Assembly: GCF_001953955.1 (NCBI RefSeq)
Contig: NZ_CP019300.1
Span: 1,054,001 to 1,118,000 of the forward strand
Direction: 5' to 3'
Length of the DNA: 64,000 nt
Origin: Prevotella intermedia ATCC 25611 = DSM 20706
Lineage (GTDB): Bacteria > Bacteroidota > Bacteroidia > Bacteroidales > Bacteroidaceae
Part shown: positions 32,354 through 43,292 of the stretch, piece by piece
Numbering within the stretch: the first letter of the stretch is position 1
How the letters are laid out: the number at the start of each line of letters is the position of its first letter
Translations under genes and position numbers: made by a program
The notes under the pieces: model-generated
Database searches by the model: none
Told to the model about the DNA's origin: nothing
The model's input: the letters and a program-made list of their open reading frames with translations, nothing else

Positions 32354-33913
32354 TTAGATTATTCCACGTAAACGGTCGTCGAATGCCGACAAGGCTGCTT
32401 TTGCACCTTCGCCCATAGCAACAATGATTTGTTTGTATGGAACATTAGAAACATCGCCTGCTGCATAGACACCCGAAATGGCAGTACGGCAGAACTCGTC
32501 TACTTTTATTTCGTTGCGTGGTGTCAATTCCAATTCTTCTTTGAAAGCATCGCTATTGGCTGCAAGACCTATTTGCACGAAAACGCCGTCAAATTCGTAG
32601 TCTTTTTCTTCCTCTGTCAGGCGGTCTTTAACGGTCAGTGCTGTCAGTTTCGTACCGTCGCCCTTCACGTTGGTTGTCTGTGCATTGGTAAAAATGCTCA
32701 TGTTTTCTATTTGCTTAGCCTTTTCCTGCAATACGGTATCGGCACGAAGGGTATCGCCAAACTCAAATACCGTAACTTTATTGCAAATGCCTGCAAGGTC
32801 GATGGCAGCTTCCAAACCAGAGTTTCCGCCACCAATCACGGCAACATTCTTGCCTTTATAGAAAGGTCCGTCGCAGTGTTGGCAGAAGTGTACGCCGTGT
32901 CCGATGTACTTAGCTTCGTCGCCGACATTCAGTCTGCGCCAGTTAGCACCTGTTGCGATGATTACGGCAGGAGCCTTGAACACCTCGCCACCTTTCACTT
33001 TGATACTCTTTGTCTTTTCTTTCAAACTTACACTTGCAATTTTTCGGTGTTCGAAAAGCTCGATAGGGTAGTCGGAAAGGTGTGCTTTTAGGTCGGCAGC
33101 AAGCTGTGTTCCGTTTGTATTGGGCACAGAAATAAGATTCTGAATGCCTGTCGTGTCGTTTACTTGTCCGCCAATTCGCTCTGCCACCAAGCCCACTTTC
33201 AAGCCTTTGCGTGCAGAATAAATTGCTGCTGACGCACCAGCAGGACCGCCACCTACGACAATCACATCGTATTCGCGTTCTATTGACTCTTCGTTTTCAA
33301 GTGCTTCGCTGCCCACCATATCTTCCAACTCTTGCAAGAGTATGCCAAGGTCGCCTCGTCCGATGTGCAACGACTCGTTGTTGCAGTACACAGCGGGTAC
33401 TCCTTGTATGTTTAAGTCGCTTACTTCCTGCTGATAGATACCGCCATCTATCATTTCGTGCTTAATGTTGGGATTGATGAGCGACATGAGGTTGAGTGCC
33501 TGCACAACGTCAGGACAGTTGGTACAGGTAAGTGAAACGTATGTTTTCAGTGCAATTTCGCCTTTCAGCGATTTTATTCTGCGCTGTATTGCTTCGTCTG
33601 GGAAATTCTTGCCCTGTCCGTCGGTGTTGAGAACAGCCAAAAGGAGCGATGTAAATTCGTGTCCGTTTGGTATCCCACGGAATGTTATACCCGTTTCGTT
33701 GTTGTCTTTTAGTAGTTTAAAACTGAGTTGTGCGTTTTCTTCTTCAGTGAAACTAACCGACAATTTTTCTGATGTTGAAGCTATATCGTTGAGAAATTCT
33801 TGCAATTCGCCTTTTTTCTCGTCGTCTTTTTTGCTTGTTGCAGCAAAGGTTATCTGCGATTTAAGCGATGCAAATACACCTCTTACTTGGTCTAATATAT
33901 TCTTATCTAACAT
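32354..33913 (-). CDS. ahpF: alkyl hydroperoxide reductase subunit F
   Basis: 519-residue flavoprotein that passes electrons from NADH to AhpC. The N-terminal thioredoxin-like domain has TCTNCPD; the FAD site is VGGGPAGASAAIYSA, the redox-active pair CQHCDG, and the NAD site IGGGNSGLEAA. Full length for the family. It lies downstream of ahpC on the same strand across a 193-bp gap containing a hairpin, so it is probably transcribed at lower level from the ahpC promoter. Confidence 0.97.
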   Translation of the reverse strand: MLDKNILDQVRGVFASLKSQITFAATSKKDDEKKGELQEFLNDIASTSEKLSVSFTEEENAQLSFKLLKDNNETGITFRGIPNGHEFTSLLLAVLNTDGQGKNFPDEAIQRRIKSLKGEIALKTYVSLTCTNCPDVVQALNLMSLINPNIKHEMIDGGIYQQEVSDLNIQGVPAVYCNNESLHIGRGDLGILLQELEDMVGSEALENEESIEREYDVIVVGGGPAGASAAIYSARKGLKVGLVAERIGGQVNDTTGIQNLISVPNTNGTQLAADLKAHLSDYPIELFEHRKIASVSLKEKTKSIKVKGGEVFKAPAVIIATGANWRRLNVGDEAKYIGHGVHFCQHCDGPFYKGKNVAVIGGGNSGLEAAIDLAGICNKVTVFEFGDTLRADTVLQEKAKQIENMSIFTNAQTTNVKGDGTKLTALTVKDRLTEEEKDYEFDGVFVQIGLAANSDAFKEELELTPRNEIKVDEFCRTAISGVYAAGDVSNVPYKQIIVAMGEGAKAALSAFDDRLRGII

Positions 33914-33991
33914 ATTTCTGCTTTTTAAATTAGTCTGTATTGTTTGTTATAGAATGCAATCTTCTTCGTCTTGTCGGCAGGTTAAATAAAA

Positions 33992-34059
33992 AGTCTCTTA
34001 CTGTCCTATCCTGCCTTTTTACTTTTTGGGGAAGAAGGCTGATAGGAGAGTGAGAGACT
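33992..34059 (-). terminator. hairpin between ahpC and ahpF
   Basis: Imperfect 19-nt arms, AGTCTCTTACTGTCCTATC (33992-34010) and GATAGGAGAGTGAGAGACT (34041-34059), with two mismatches. A likely partial terminator that raises AhpC over AhpF. Confidence 0.65.
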
Positions 34060-34106
34060 GTCCATAATGTTTTGTATTGTAAAACCCTTTTCAGTCAGTC
34101 GGTTGC

Positions 34107-34673
34107 TTAAATCTTACCTACGAGGTCGATGCTTGGTTTCAAGGTTTCAGCACCTTCGTTCCACTTTGCAGGGCAAACTTCGCCTGGGTGAGAAGCTACG
34201 AACTGTGCAGCCTTAACCTTGCGAACAAGCTCGTCAGCGTTACGACCGATAGAGTTGTCTTGCATTTCAGCCAACTTAATCTTGCCTTCTGGGTTTACGA
34301 GGAATGTACCACGGTAAGCCATACCTTCTTCTTCAATGTAAACACCGAAGCCCTTTGCCAATACTCCGAGTGGGTCTGCGAGCATGGTGTACTTAATCTT
34401 CTTGATGCTGTCTGAAGCATCTGCCCATGCCTTGTGTACGAAATGAGTATCGCAGCTTACTGAGAATACCTCAACACCCATACTCTTCAACTCTTCGTAT
34501 TTGTCAGCAAGGTCTACAAGTTCAGTAGGACAAACGAATGTGAAGTCAGCTGGATAGAAGAAGAAAATAGCCCACTTGCCTTTGATATCTTCGCTTGATA
34601 CTGTTTTGAACTCACCGTTTTGGAATGCCTGAACCTTAAATTCAGGAGCTGTTGCATTGATAATTGTTTCCAT
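34107..34673 (-). CDS. ahpC: alkyl hydroperoxide reductase subunit C (peroxiredoxin)
   Basis: 188-residue 2-Cys peroxiredoxin that reduces H2O2 and organic peroxides. The peroxidatic Cys lies in FTFVCPTEL and the resolving Cys in GEVCPAKW. Normal length. Paired with ahpF; oxyR lies 2 kb away on the same strand beyond eno, and in this group OxyR typically activates ahpCF under oxygen or peroxide stress. Confidence 0.97.
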   Translation of the reverse strand: METIINATAPEFKVQAFQNGEFKTVSSEDIKGKWAIFFFYPADFTFVCPTELVDLADKYEELKSMGVEVFSVSCDTHFVHKAWADASDSIKKIKYTMLADPLGVLAKGFGVYIEEEGMAYRGTFLVNPEGKIKLAEMQDNSIGRNADELVRKVKAAQFVASHPGEVCPAKWNEGAETLKPSIDLVGKI

Positions 34674-34786
34674 TTTTCTGTTGTTTTGTTTTCAATGGCT
34701 TTCGGTTTGGCACCGTCGGCTCATCGATAATTATTATTGTTAGTTTAAATTTTCAATTCTATTGTCTGTTGTTTTGTTTGACAATG

Positions 34787-34817
34787 CAAAGGTAGACATA
34801 TATACAATATTGCACAA
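34787..34817 (-). promoter_or_regulatory. ahpC promoter
   Basis: Minus-strand TACCTTTG (34794 to 34787) with TTG about 20 nt upstream (34817 to 34815). The predicted leader is ~105 nt. The A+T-rich stretch upstream (34800-34920) is where OxyR would be expected to bind; no site is assigned. Confidence 0.6.
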
Positions 34818-34970
34818 CAGATAATATCTATCGAGCAATTGAAAATATCTATATAGTACTTTAATTATTTAATTATCAGTGTTTTATATTACTGAAACAA
34901 TGTTTTCAGTATTCTTTTTTTTGTAAACGATATACTATCTTGCAATTTTCAACTTCTATATATAACGAAA

Positions 34971-34999
34971 AAAGGGATAGACAGTTGGTCTATCCCTTT
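34971..34999 (-). terminator. enolase terminator
   Basis: Perfect 12-bp stem AAAGGGATAGAC / GTCTATCCCTTT with 5-nt loop, 23 nt after the eno stop, with a T run on the minus strand. Confidence 0.85.
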
Positions 35000-35021
35000 A
35001 TAATTGTTTATCAAAAAGATA

Positions 35022-36666
<1,645 letters not shown>

Positions 36667-37593
36667 TTATAATGCTTGCTGCATTTTGTTCATTTGGAGC
36701 ATATCTGCTGGAACAGCTGCACGAATCTTGTCTATGATGAGTTGTCGCAGCGAGGTGCGGAGGAAGTTCTTTTGTGTGAGCAATATGATGTCGCGTGTGG
36801 GAATAGGGTGGGCGAAAGAGCGCACCAATTCCTTTTGCACTTCGGTAAGCTGCTCAAGCGCAAGTTCGGGAATGAATGTTACGCCTTTTCCGCTCTCTAC
36901 AATGCGCATAAAGGTTTCGATACTGCCGAGGTTGTATGCCTTCTTGCTTTTCGCAGCCGACTTTAAGTGGCAGAATTTTACGAGTTGTTCGCGAAAGCAA
37001 TGCCCCTCGTCGAGCAGCCAAAGATACTCGCCCGTCAAATCAACCGTGCGAATTGCCTTGTTGTTGAACAAGGCATCGCCTTTCGATACATAGACAAAGA
37101 ACTTCTCAAAGTAGAGATGTTCGCTGTCGAATCCCTCCTGTCCCTCTACCTGTGCAACGATACCAGCGTCTATGTCGCCGTGTTTCAGTGCCTTGTGTAT
37201 GTCTTCTGTCTTCATTTCCGTAACACGGATATCCAACTCGGGGTACTCGTTCATAAGCTGTGGAAGGAAGCGCGGAATAAGGTAAGGGGCGATAGTGGGC
37301 AATACGGCAACGTGGAAAGTTCCCGAAAGCGAATGCCGCTCTTCTTCAACAACTTCTTTCAGTTGCTTTGCCCGTACAAGAATATTCCAAGCCCGCTCTA
37401 TAATGAGCATTCCTTCGGCAGTTGGTTTGATGGGCTGCTTGCTACGGTCGAATATCTTCACACTTAGTTCTTCTTCCAATTTCTGAATCATCGAGCTTAG
37501 CGTAGGTTGGGTAACGTTGCAGTAGTCGGCAGCCTTTGCAAAATGCTTGCATCGGTAAACCGCCATAACATATTCTAATTGTTGAAGTGTCAT
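36667..37593 (-). CDS. oxyR: LysR-type redox regulator OxyR
   Basis: 308 residues. The N-terminal LysR HTH is MTLQQLEYVMAVYRCKHFAK and NVTQPTLSSMIQKLE. In the effector domain, CFREQLVKFC places two Cys nine residues apart, the spacing of the OxyR disulphide pair. It thus very likely senses peroxide and regulates the nearby ahpCF. A minus-strand -7 box TACCTTTG lies at 37634 to 37627. Confidence 0.92.
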   Translation of the reverse strand: MTLQQLEYVMAVYRCKHFAKAADYCNVTQPTLSSMIQKLEEELSVKIFDRSKQPIKPTAEGMLIIERAWNILVRAKQLKEVVEEERHSLSGTFHVAVLPTIAPYLIPRFLPQLMNEYPELDIRVTEMKTEDIHKALKHGDIDAGIVAQVEGQEGFDSEHLYFEKFFVYVSKGDALFNNKAIRTVDLTGEYLWLLDEGHCFREQLVKFCHLKSAAKSKKAYNLGSIETFMRIVESGKGVTFIPELALEQLTEVQKELVRSFAHPIPTRDIILLTQKNFLRTSLRQLIIDKIRAAVPADMLQMNKMQQAL

Positions 37594-37712
37594 ATATATT
37601 AGGAGAGATTAATTCTTTTAGAGATACAAAGGTACTATATTTTTTTAAACAACCTTTAGAGGAAATGCTAAATGTAGAATGTTTTTCGTTTTTTATTTAT
37701 TAATTTTGCGGA

Positions 37713-38414
37713 ATGATTGGAAAAGACAAAATAAAACTGCTTGCTTTTGACGCTGACGATACCTTGTGGGACTGCCAGTCGCACTTCGATGCTGCAGAAA
37801 AGGAATATCAGGATATATTGAGCGATTACGGAACGCCTGCGGAAGTTTCTGCTGCGCTGTTCAAAACCGAAACGGCTAATATGCCCTTGTTGGGCTATGG
37901 ATGCAAGGCATTCGTGCTTTCGCTTATCGAAAATGCCGTTTCGATGAGCAACGACAACCTGTCGGCTGACAAAATAGCACGGATTTTAGACTTTGGAAAA
38001 GACTTGTTGAATATGCCTGCCACTCCCTTGGAAGGTGTTCAGACTGTGCTTAGTACCTTGAGTAGCGCACGAAAAGATTATAAAATGGTGGTTTTTACGA
38101 AGGGAGAGCTGTTAGACCAAGAGAACAAACTGAAGCGTTCCGGCTTGGAAACCTTCTTCGATGCCATCGTTGTGGTGTCTGACAAAACGCAGAAGGAATA
38201 TGAAATGCTTTGCAAACGCTTCGATTGTTCTGTAAACGAACTTGTTATGGTGGGCAATTCGTTCCGTTCCGATATAGCACCAGTCTTGGAATTGGGCGGC
38301 TATGCTATCCATATACCGTCTAAAATATTGTGGCAACACGAACACGCTGACGAGTACGAACACAAGCATCTTGTTACCGTAAACGAGATTAGCGGTATCT
38401 TGCAATATCTTTAA
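37713..38414 (+). CDS. HAD-family hydrolase
   Basis: 233-residue haloacid-dehalogenase-type phosphatase. Motif I is FDADDTLWD, motif II Thr lies in VVFTKGELLDQ, and motif IV is MVGNSFRSDIAPV. The substrate is unknown. A -7 box TAATTTTG (37701-37708) ends only 4 nt before the ATG, so the transcript would have almost no leader. A strong terminator follows the stop. Confidence 0.85.
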   Translation: MIGKDKIKLLAFDADDTLWDCQSHFDAAEKEYQDILSDYGTPAEVSAALFKTETANMPLLGYGCKAFVLSLIENAVSMSNDNLSADKIARILDFGKDLLNMPATPLEGVQTVLSTLSSARKDYKMVVFTKGELLDQENKLKRSGLETFFDAIVVVSDKTQKEYEMLCKRFDCSVNELVMVGNSFRSDIAPVLELGGYAIHIPSKILWQHEHADEYEHKHLVTVNEISGILQYL

Positions 38415-38440
38415 AACCTCTTTTAAGAGTCATTCTGATA

Positions 38441-38477
38441 ATAGGGGAACGTTCTCGCAATGAGAATGTTCCCCTAT
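38441..38477 (+). terminator. terminator after the HAD gene
   Basis: 16-bp arms ATAGGGGAACGTTCTC (38441-38456) and GAGAATGTTCCCCTAT (38462-38477) with one G-T pair and a 5-nt loop, followed by TTTATAC. Confidence 0.8.
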
Positions 38478-38539
38478 TTTATACAACCAAAAAGCAGCTG
38501 TAAGGCTGCTTTTAAAATATATAGTAGGCATATTGGGTT

Positions 38540-38998
38540 CTATAGCTCGGTTTGCTCAACAACGTGAAACATTTTATGACCTGCCAATGTAGGGTTAGAA
38601 TTAACTGTTTCTGTATAAGCCTTTATTGCTTCTTCTGTTTCTAAAAATATCTTGCATTTTTCAACTTCACAAGCTAACTCCTCCTTCGTTACCTTTTTAC
38701 GATAAGGGCTAACTAATGTTCCTTCATTCAAACACTCCCAACCATTCAAGGAAAGGTAATTTTTAGCAGCAACACCACTGTTAAACAATACAGCCTTACC
38801 ATTTTCTGTAACGAGAGCGAACTTGCTATAAGCAACAACTCTAAAAATAGGAGCATAGTATTGACTGAGACTTTTTATTTTAATTGAAGGGTATGAAAAT
38901 AAGGTATAGATATAATATCCATCATCTGTTTTCTTTGTTTGTGCAGAAACAGACAACGTAAACACTGTTACCAATAAAGCAAGTAATATTCTTTTCAT
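38540..38998 (-). CDS. small secreted protein of unknown function
   Basis: 152 residues with a clear Sec signal peptide (MKRILLALLVTVFTLSVSAQ, cleavage near 20). The mature part has no motif I recognise and contains three Cys residues (one in WECLNEG, two in LACEVEKC). A minus-strand promoter, TTG (39060 to 39058), 20 nt, TACCTTTG (39037 to 39030), supports expression. Convergent with the HAD gene. Confidence 0.7.
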   Translation of the reverse strand: MKRILLALLVTVFTLSVSAQTKKTDDGYYIYTLFSYPSIKIKSLSQYYAPIFRVVAYSKFALVTENGKAVLFNSGVAAKNYLSLNGWECLNEGTLVSPYRKKVTKEELACEVEKCKIFLETEEAIKAYTETVNSNPTLAGHKMFHVVEQTEL

Positions 38999-39192
38999 AA
39001 TAAAATAATATGTATTAATTAATTGTATACAAAGGTAATGAATATGTTAAAGAATTACAAGGCTTTTCTATTTTTTAACTTTGAAAAGTAGAAATCCCCA
39101 TAAAATGGCTATTTGAAGCAGTATAGAAATGGATTTATAAAGCTTTGGTATTCACGTACTTAGTTCGCTGTTGTAAAAATCTGATAAATTAC

Positions 39193-39268
39193 TTACACGT
39201 AAATAAATATTTTTCTACGTGTAAGTAAATATTTTTCTACACGTAAGTAAATTATTATTTACACGTAA
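39193..39268. repeat. 22-bp-spaced TTACACGTAA array
   Basis: Four copies of (T)TACACGTAA: 39193-39202, 39216-39224 (reversed), 39238-39246 and 39259-39268, with centres about 22 bp apart and TAAATATTTTTC between the middle ones. Positioned in a 432-bp noncoding stretch (38999-39430). Confidence 0.75.
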
Positions 39269-39374
39269 ATAATTTCACCGAGAAAGATTTTTGCAGTCTG
39301 CACGTTTTTGGGTCATATACTTCTAAAAAAGAATTGGTTGCCGTTTTCTAAAGAGTTGTTTGCGTAAGCACAAA

Positions 39375-39409
39375 AAAAGACCGAACCCCAAGCGAGGGTT
39401 CGGTCTTTT
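39375..39409 (-). terminator. terminator of the MFS gene
   Basis: 14-bp stem AAAAGACCGAACCC (39375-39388) and GGGTTCGGTCTTTT (39396-39409) with a 7-nt loop and A/T tails on both sides. Confidence 0.85.
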
Positions 39410-39430
39410 CTTTTTATCTTGTATGTTAAA

Positions 39431-41053
39431 TTATTCAGTAATGTTTGGTAATTCCAAACCAAGACCTTTCTTCTTGTCTACAATCTTGAGGATAAATCCA
39501 ATTACCAATGCTGCTACACCAAGACCTGCCAACATAAGGAGCGGATTGGTGTAGTCGTACTTCGTTGGGTCGGTAATGCCGACGTTCGAGTTATCGAGCA
39601 CCTTACCGATAACCAATGGGAACAACCACAAGCCGATGTTCTGAATCCAGAAAATAAGTGCGTAAGCTGAACCAATAATCTTTGGGTCTACGAGCTTTGG
39701 CACACTTGGCCACAACGAAGCAGGCACAAGCGAGAACGAAGCACCGAGCACAAGAATTGTGAGGTAAGCTACAACAACACCACCAATAGCATTGCCCTTG
39801 AATGCAGGGAGAACGAATGCAAATGTGAGGTGGCAGCTAATGAGCAACAAAGCACCCAAGATAAGCATTGTAGCAGCCTTACCCTTGTGGTCTACATAGC
39901 TGCCAAGGATAGGTGTGATACCTACTGCGAGCAATGGGAACACGGCAAAGATAGACTCTGCAGACTGACGCATATAGCCCATATAGCAATAGCCGATGAG
40001 CGAAAGGATAGAAACGAGCAGCACAGAGAATTTAACGTTCTTCTTCTTCATGAAGTTGAACATAAACGCTGTTACAGCCACTACCAACATAATGCCGTAC
40101 TGTATAATTGTTACTTCTGTTGAAGCCCAGAACGAATCCTTATCTACAGGAGTGAAGGTGAGGTTACACTGCAACATGTTTACTGCATACTTCTGGAATG
40201 GGAAGATAGCAGAGTAGTAGAGCACGCAGAGCAAAGATACCAACCAGAAACCCATACTGCTGAGGATTTGACCGAGGTCGCTGAGTTTGAATGGATCTTC
40301 TTGTTCTTCAGCCTCGCCAGTTTGTGAGTCGAGCTTCTTATCCATAAAGAAGTAAGCAACGAACATCATTACGGCAATACAGATAAGAACAACACCAAAT
40401 GCCACTGAACGAGAAACGTCTATGCTACCGCCAAACTTAGCAAAGAAAGGCGAGAAAATCATACAGGTAGCAACACCTAAACGTGCAAATGCCATTTCTG
40501 AACCCATAGCAAGTGCCATTTCCTTACCCTTGAACCATTTTACGATACCACGAGAAACCATGATACCTGCCATTTCGGTACCACAACCGAAAAGCATAAA
40601 GCCGATTGCTGCGAGCTTCGCAGAAGCAGGCATACCTTCGTAGAAAGGAGAAACGCCTAACTGTTCGAACAAGGGAACGTAGTTCAAGTTTTCGGTAAAC
40701 CATGTTTCAAGTCCGCTGCCGATGAAGCTTTCGCTAATGGCATAATACTTGATTAAGGCACCTGTAAGCATCACGGCACCAGAAAGGAGGGCTGTGAAGC
40801 GAACACCCATCTTGTCGAGAATGATACCTGCGAAGATAAGGAAGAATACGAATACGTTCAGGAATGTTTCTGAACTTTGCATTGTTCCGAATGCTGTTGA
40901 GTCCCAACCTCTTTGTGAGAGCATCAAGTCTTTGATTGGCGACAAGATATCTACAAAGATGTAAGAACAGAACATAGCGAGAGACAAAAGCAAAAGGGCT
41001 GTCCAACGTGCGGCAGCAGAGTCTCTAAGTGTTTTGTTTATTTGTTCTGTCAT
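39431..41053 (-). CDS. MFS transporter
   Basis: 540-residue inner-membrane transporter of the major facilitator superfamily with about 12 hydrophobic segments, e.g. ALLLLSLAMFCSYIFVDI near the start, FGTMQSSETFLNVFVF, and the inter-helix loop DKMGVRF typical of MFS. A hydrophilic loop around residues 240-250 (QTGEAEEQEDPFKLSD) separates the halves. The substrate is not evident. It lies 59 nt after the S9 peptidase gene, so a peptide or amino-acid substrate is conceivable. Confidence 0.88.
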   Translation of the reverse strand: MTEQINKTLRDSAAARWTALLLLSLAMFCSYIFVDILSPIKDLMLSQRGWDSTAFGTMQSSETFLNVFVFFLIFAGIILDKMGVRFTALLSGAVMLTGALIKYYAISESFIGSGLETWFTENLNYVPLFEQLGVSPFYEGMPASAKLAAIGFMLFGCGTEMAGIMVSRGIVKWFKGKEMALAMGSEMAFARLGVATCMIFSPFFAKFGGSIDVSRSVAFGVVLICIAVMMFVAYFFMDKKLDSQTGEAEEQEDPFKLSDLGQILSSMGFWLVSLLCVLYYSAIFPFQKYAVNMLQCNLTFTPVDKDSFWASTEVTIIQYGIMLVVAVTAFMFNFMKKKNVKFSVLLVSILSLIGYCYMGYMRQSAESIFAVFPLLAVGITPILGSYVDHKGKAATMLILGALLLISCHLTFAFVLPAFKGNAIGGVVVAYLTILVLGASFSLVPASLWPSVPKLVDPKIIGSAYALIFWIQNIGLWLFPLVIGKVLDNSNVGITDPTKYDYTNPLLMLAGLGVAALVIGFILKIVDKKKGLGLELPNITE

Positions 41054-41112
41054 AAAAATATAATTGTTATTATTCTTTCTGTTATCTATTAAAGTTCATT
41101 TGAATCTGCCTT

Positions 41113-43284
41113 TTACTTCTTTAACCAGCGGTCGAGCCAGTTGAAGAATGTGCGTTGCCAGAGTACGCCGTTTTGTGGTTTCAGCACCCAGTGGTTCTCA
41201 TCAGGGAAGAGCAACAACTCTGCAGGAATACCACGCAAACGGGCAGCGTTGAATGCGCCCATACCTTGTGTCGCATTGATGCGGTAGTCCATTTCGCCAT
41301 GAATGCAGAGAATAGGGGTGTCCCACTTGTCTACATCAAGGTGCGGACTGTTCTTGTATGTGCGATCGGCTGCTGCTGTGCGGTCTTTGTTCCAGTATGC
41401 GTCGTCGTATTCCCAGTTGCTGAACCAAGCTTCTTCGGTGTCGGTGTACATACTTTCGAGGTTGAAAGCACCGTCGTGAGAGATGAATGCCTTGAAGCGT
41501 TTGTTGTGGTGGCCTGCCAAATAGTAAACAGAGAAACCGCCAAACGAAGCACCTACTGCACCTAATCTGTCTTTATCTACGTATGGAAGGTTGTTTGCGG
41601 CATCGTCAATAGCCGATAAATAGTCTTTCATACATTGTCCTGTCCAGTCGCTGCTGATAGCTTCGTTCCATTCGCTGCCATATCCAGGAAGACCGCGGCG
41701 GTTTGGTGCAATCACTACATAGCCGTTAGCTGCCATCATTTGGAAGTTCCAACGGAAGCTCCAGAATTGTGATACAGGGCTTTGTGGACCGCCTTCGCAG
41801 TAGAGAAGGGTAGGATACTTCTTGTTTGGGTCGAAGTGAGGAGGAGTGATAATCCATACCTGCATGTCCTTACCATCGGTAGTCTTTACCCAATGTGGCT
41901 TCACATCGCCAAGAGCAAGCTGGTCGTAGATGTGCTTGTTCTCGAAACTAAGCTGCGTTTGCTCGCTTTGTTTCTCTTTCTTTGCAGGGGTAATGGCAAA
42001 TATTTCGTTTGCACTCTTCATACTCTGGCGCAAGCCTAACAGTTTCTTGCCGCTATCGCCCAAAAGCGCAATAGAAGTATAGTTGTGCTGACCGTTGGTT
42101 AATTGCTTCACTTCGCCTTTCAAATTAGTTTGATATGCATTGACAGTAGCATGCCAACAGCCAATGAAGTAGAGGTCTTTAGAGTTTGGAGCCCAAACAT
42201 AATCGTCTACATTAGAGTCGAATTGTTCTGCAACATAAGTCTTTTTGCCTGTGCTGAACTCGTAAACGCAAAGACGGTTGCGGTCGCTTTCGTATCCGTC
42301 GTGCTTCATACTCTGCCATGCAATGTACTTTCCGTCGGGAGAGAACTTGGGATTGACATCGTAACCAACATTGAAATCGCCGTCTTGGTGATTTACTTTC
42401 TGGTTGCGAAGCGTCTTTGTCATATCAATTTCGGGTTCAACATAGTCTGCAGGCTTGCACAAGTTTACAGTTTTCTTTGTTTCTAAGTTATAAAGGAATA
42501 TGTCAGAATCGGTTGATACTGCATATTTTACTCCTTCTTTCTTTCTGCAGGTGTAGGCAATTTGCTTAGAGTCTTTGCTCCAATCAAACTGCTCAATGCC
42601 ACCAAATGGGGCGAGCGGACTTTCGTATGGTTCGCCTTCAATGATGTCTATGTCATTCTTGCTGATACCGTTGGCAGTAACTTCAGCCACAAATGGGTGT
42701 GCTATTGTTTCTACATAATGGTCCCAGTGGCGATAGTTCATATCGGTAATGAGGCGACCTGAAGCCTTTGGAAGGTCTGAAGGGTTCTTCTTAATTGTTC
42801 CGTGGTATGGTAAACTCTTGATAAGTAGAACCTTCTTGCCGTCAGGTGAGAAGCGGAAACCTTCTATCTCGATGTCGGAAGACGACAATTTCTTGCGGTT
42901 GGTTCCGTCTGCATTCATCGTCCAGACTTGTCCTTCGTAAAGGAAAGCGATTGTATTGTTGTCCAACCACGCAGGACTGCTTTCGCTTTTTGCCGATGTT
43001 GTGAGCTGACGGGCGTTCTTTCCGTCCGCATTCATCACATAGATAACTTGGTGTCCTTTGTTTTCTTTTACACTGTAGTAGCCTACTTGGTAAACAATCT
43101 TGCTGCCATCGGGCGATGCCTGCGCACTGCCGATTCTGCCCATAGCCCACAGTGTTTCCGGAGTCATAACATCTTTGCTAAGTGTTATGTTGTGTTTTCC
43201 GATGTTTACTGCTTCTTGGGCATTTGCAACTCCACTGTTCATAACGAGTGCAGTCGCAATAGCAATTGAAACATTTTTGTTCAT
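41113..43284 (-). CDS. S9-family prolyl oligopeptidase (DPP-like)
   Basis: 723 residues with a signal peptide (cleavage after GVANAQ), an N-terminal beta-propeller (WD40-like PD40 repeats such as RFSPDGKKVLLI and KFSPDGKYIAWQ) and a C-terminal alpha/beta-hydrolase domain. Triad: Ser in GASFGGFS, Asp near IHGEMDYRIN, His in DENHWV. It resembles the periplasmic dipeptidyl peptidase 5 type of oral Bacteroidales, which use peptides as carbon source. 8 nt after yidC. Confidence 0.9.
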   Translation of the reverse strand: MNKNVSIAIATALVMNSGVANAQEAVNIGKHNITLSKDVMTPETLWAMGRIGSAQASPDGSKIVYQVGYYSVKENKGHQVIYVMNADGKNARQLTTSAKSESSPAWLDNNTIAFLYEGQVWTMNADGTNRKKLSSSDIEIEGFRFSPDGKKVLLIKSLPYHGTIKKNPSDLPKASGRLITDMNYRHWDHYVETIAHPFVAEVTANGISKNDIDIIEGEPYESPLAPFGGIEQFDWSKDSKQIAYTCRKKEGVKYAVSTDSDIFLYNLETKKTVNLCKPADYVEPEIDMTKTLRNQKVNHQDGDFNVGYDVNPKFSPDGKYIAWQSMKHDGYESDRNRLCVYEFSTGKKTYVAEQFDSNVDDYVWAPNSKDLYFIGCWHATVNAYQTNLKGEVKQLTNGQHNYTSIALLGDSGKKLLGLRQSMKSANEIFAITPAKKEKQSEQTQLSFENKHIYDQLALGDVKPHWVKTTDGKDMQVWIITPPHFDPNKKYPTLLYCEGGPQSPVSQFWSFRWNFQMMAANGYVVIAPNRRGLPGYGSEWNEAISSDWTGQCMKDYLSAIDDAANNLPYVDKDRLGAVGASFGGFSVYYLAGHHNKRFKAFISHDGAFNLESMYTDTEEAWFSNWEYDDAYWNKDRTAAADRTYKNSPHLDVDKWDTPILCIHGEMDYRINATQGMGAFNAARLRGIPAELLLFPDENHWVLKPQNGVLWQRTFFNWLDRWLKK

Positions 43285-43292
43285 AATTTTAG

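Noticed and set aside
32429-33091. 220-codon plus-strand ORF
   Set aside because: Antisense shadow of ahpF, which has all its redox motifs in the other strand.
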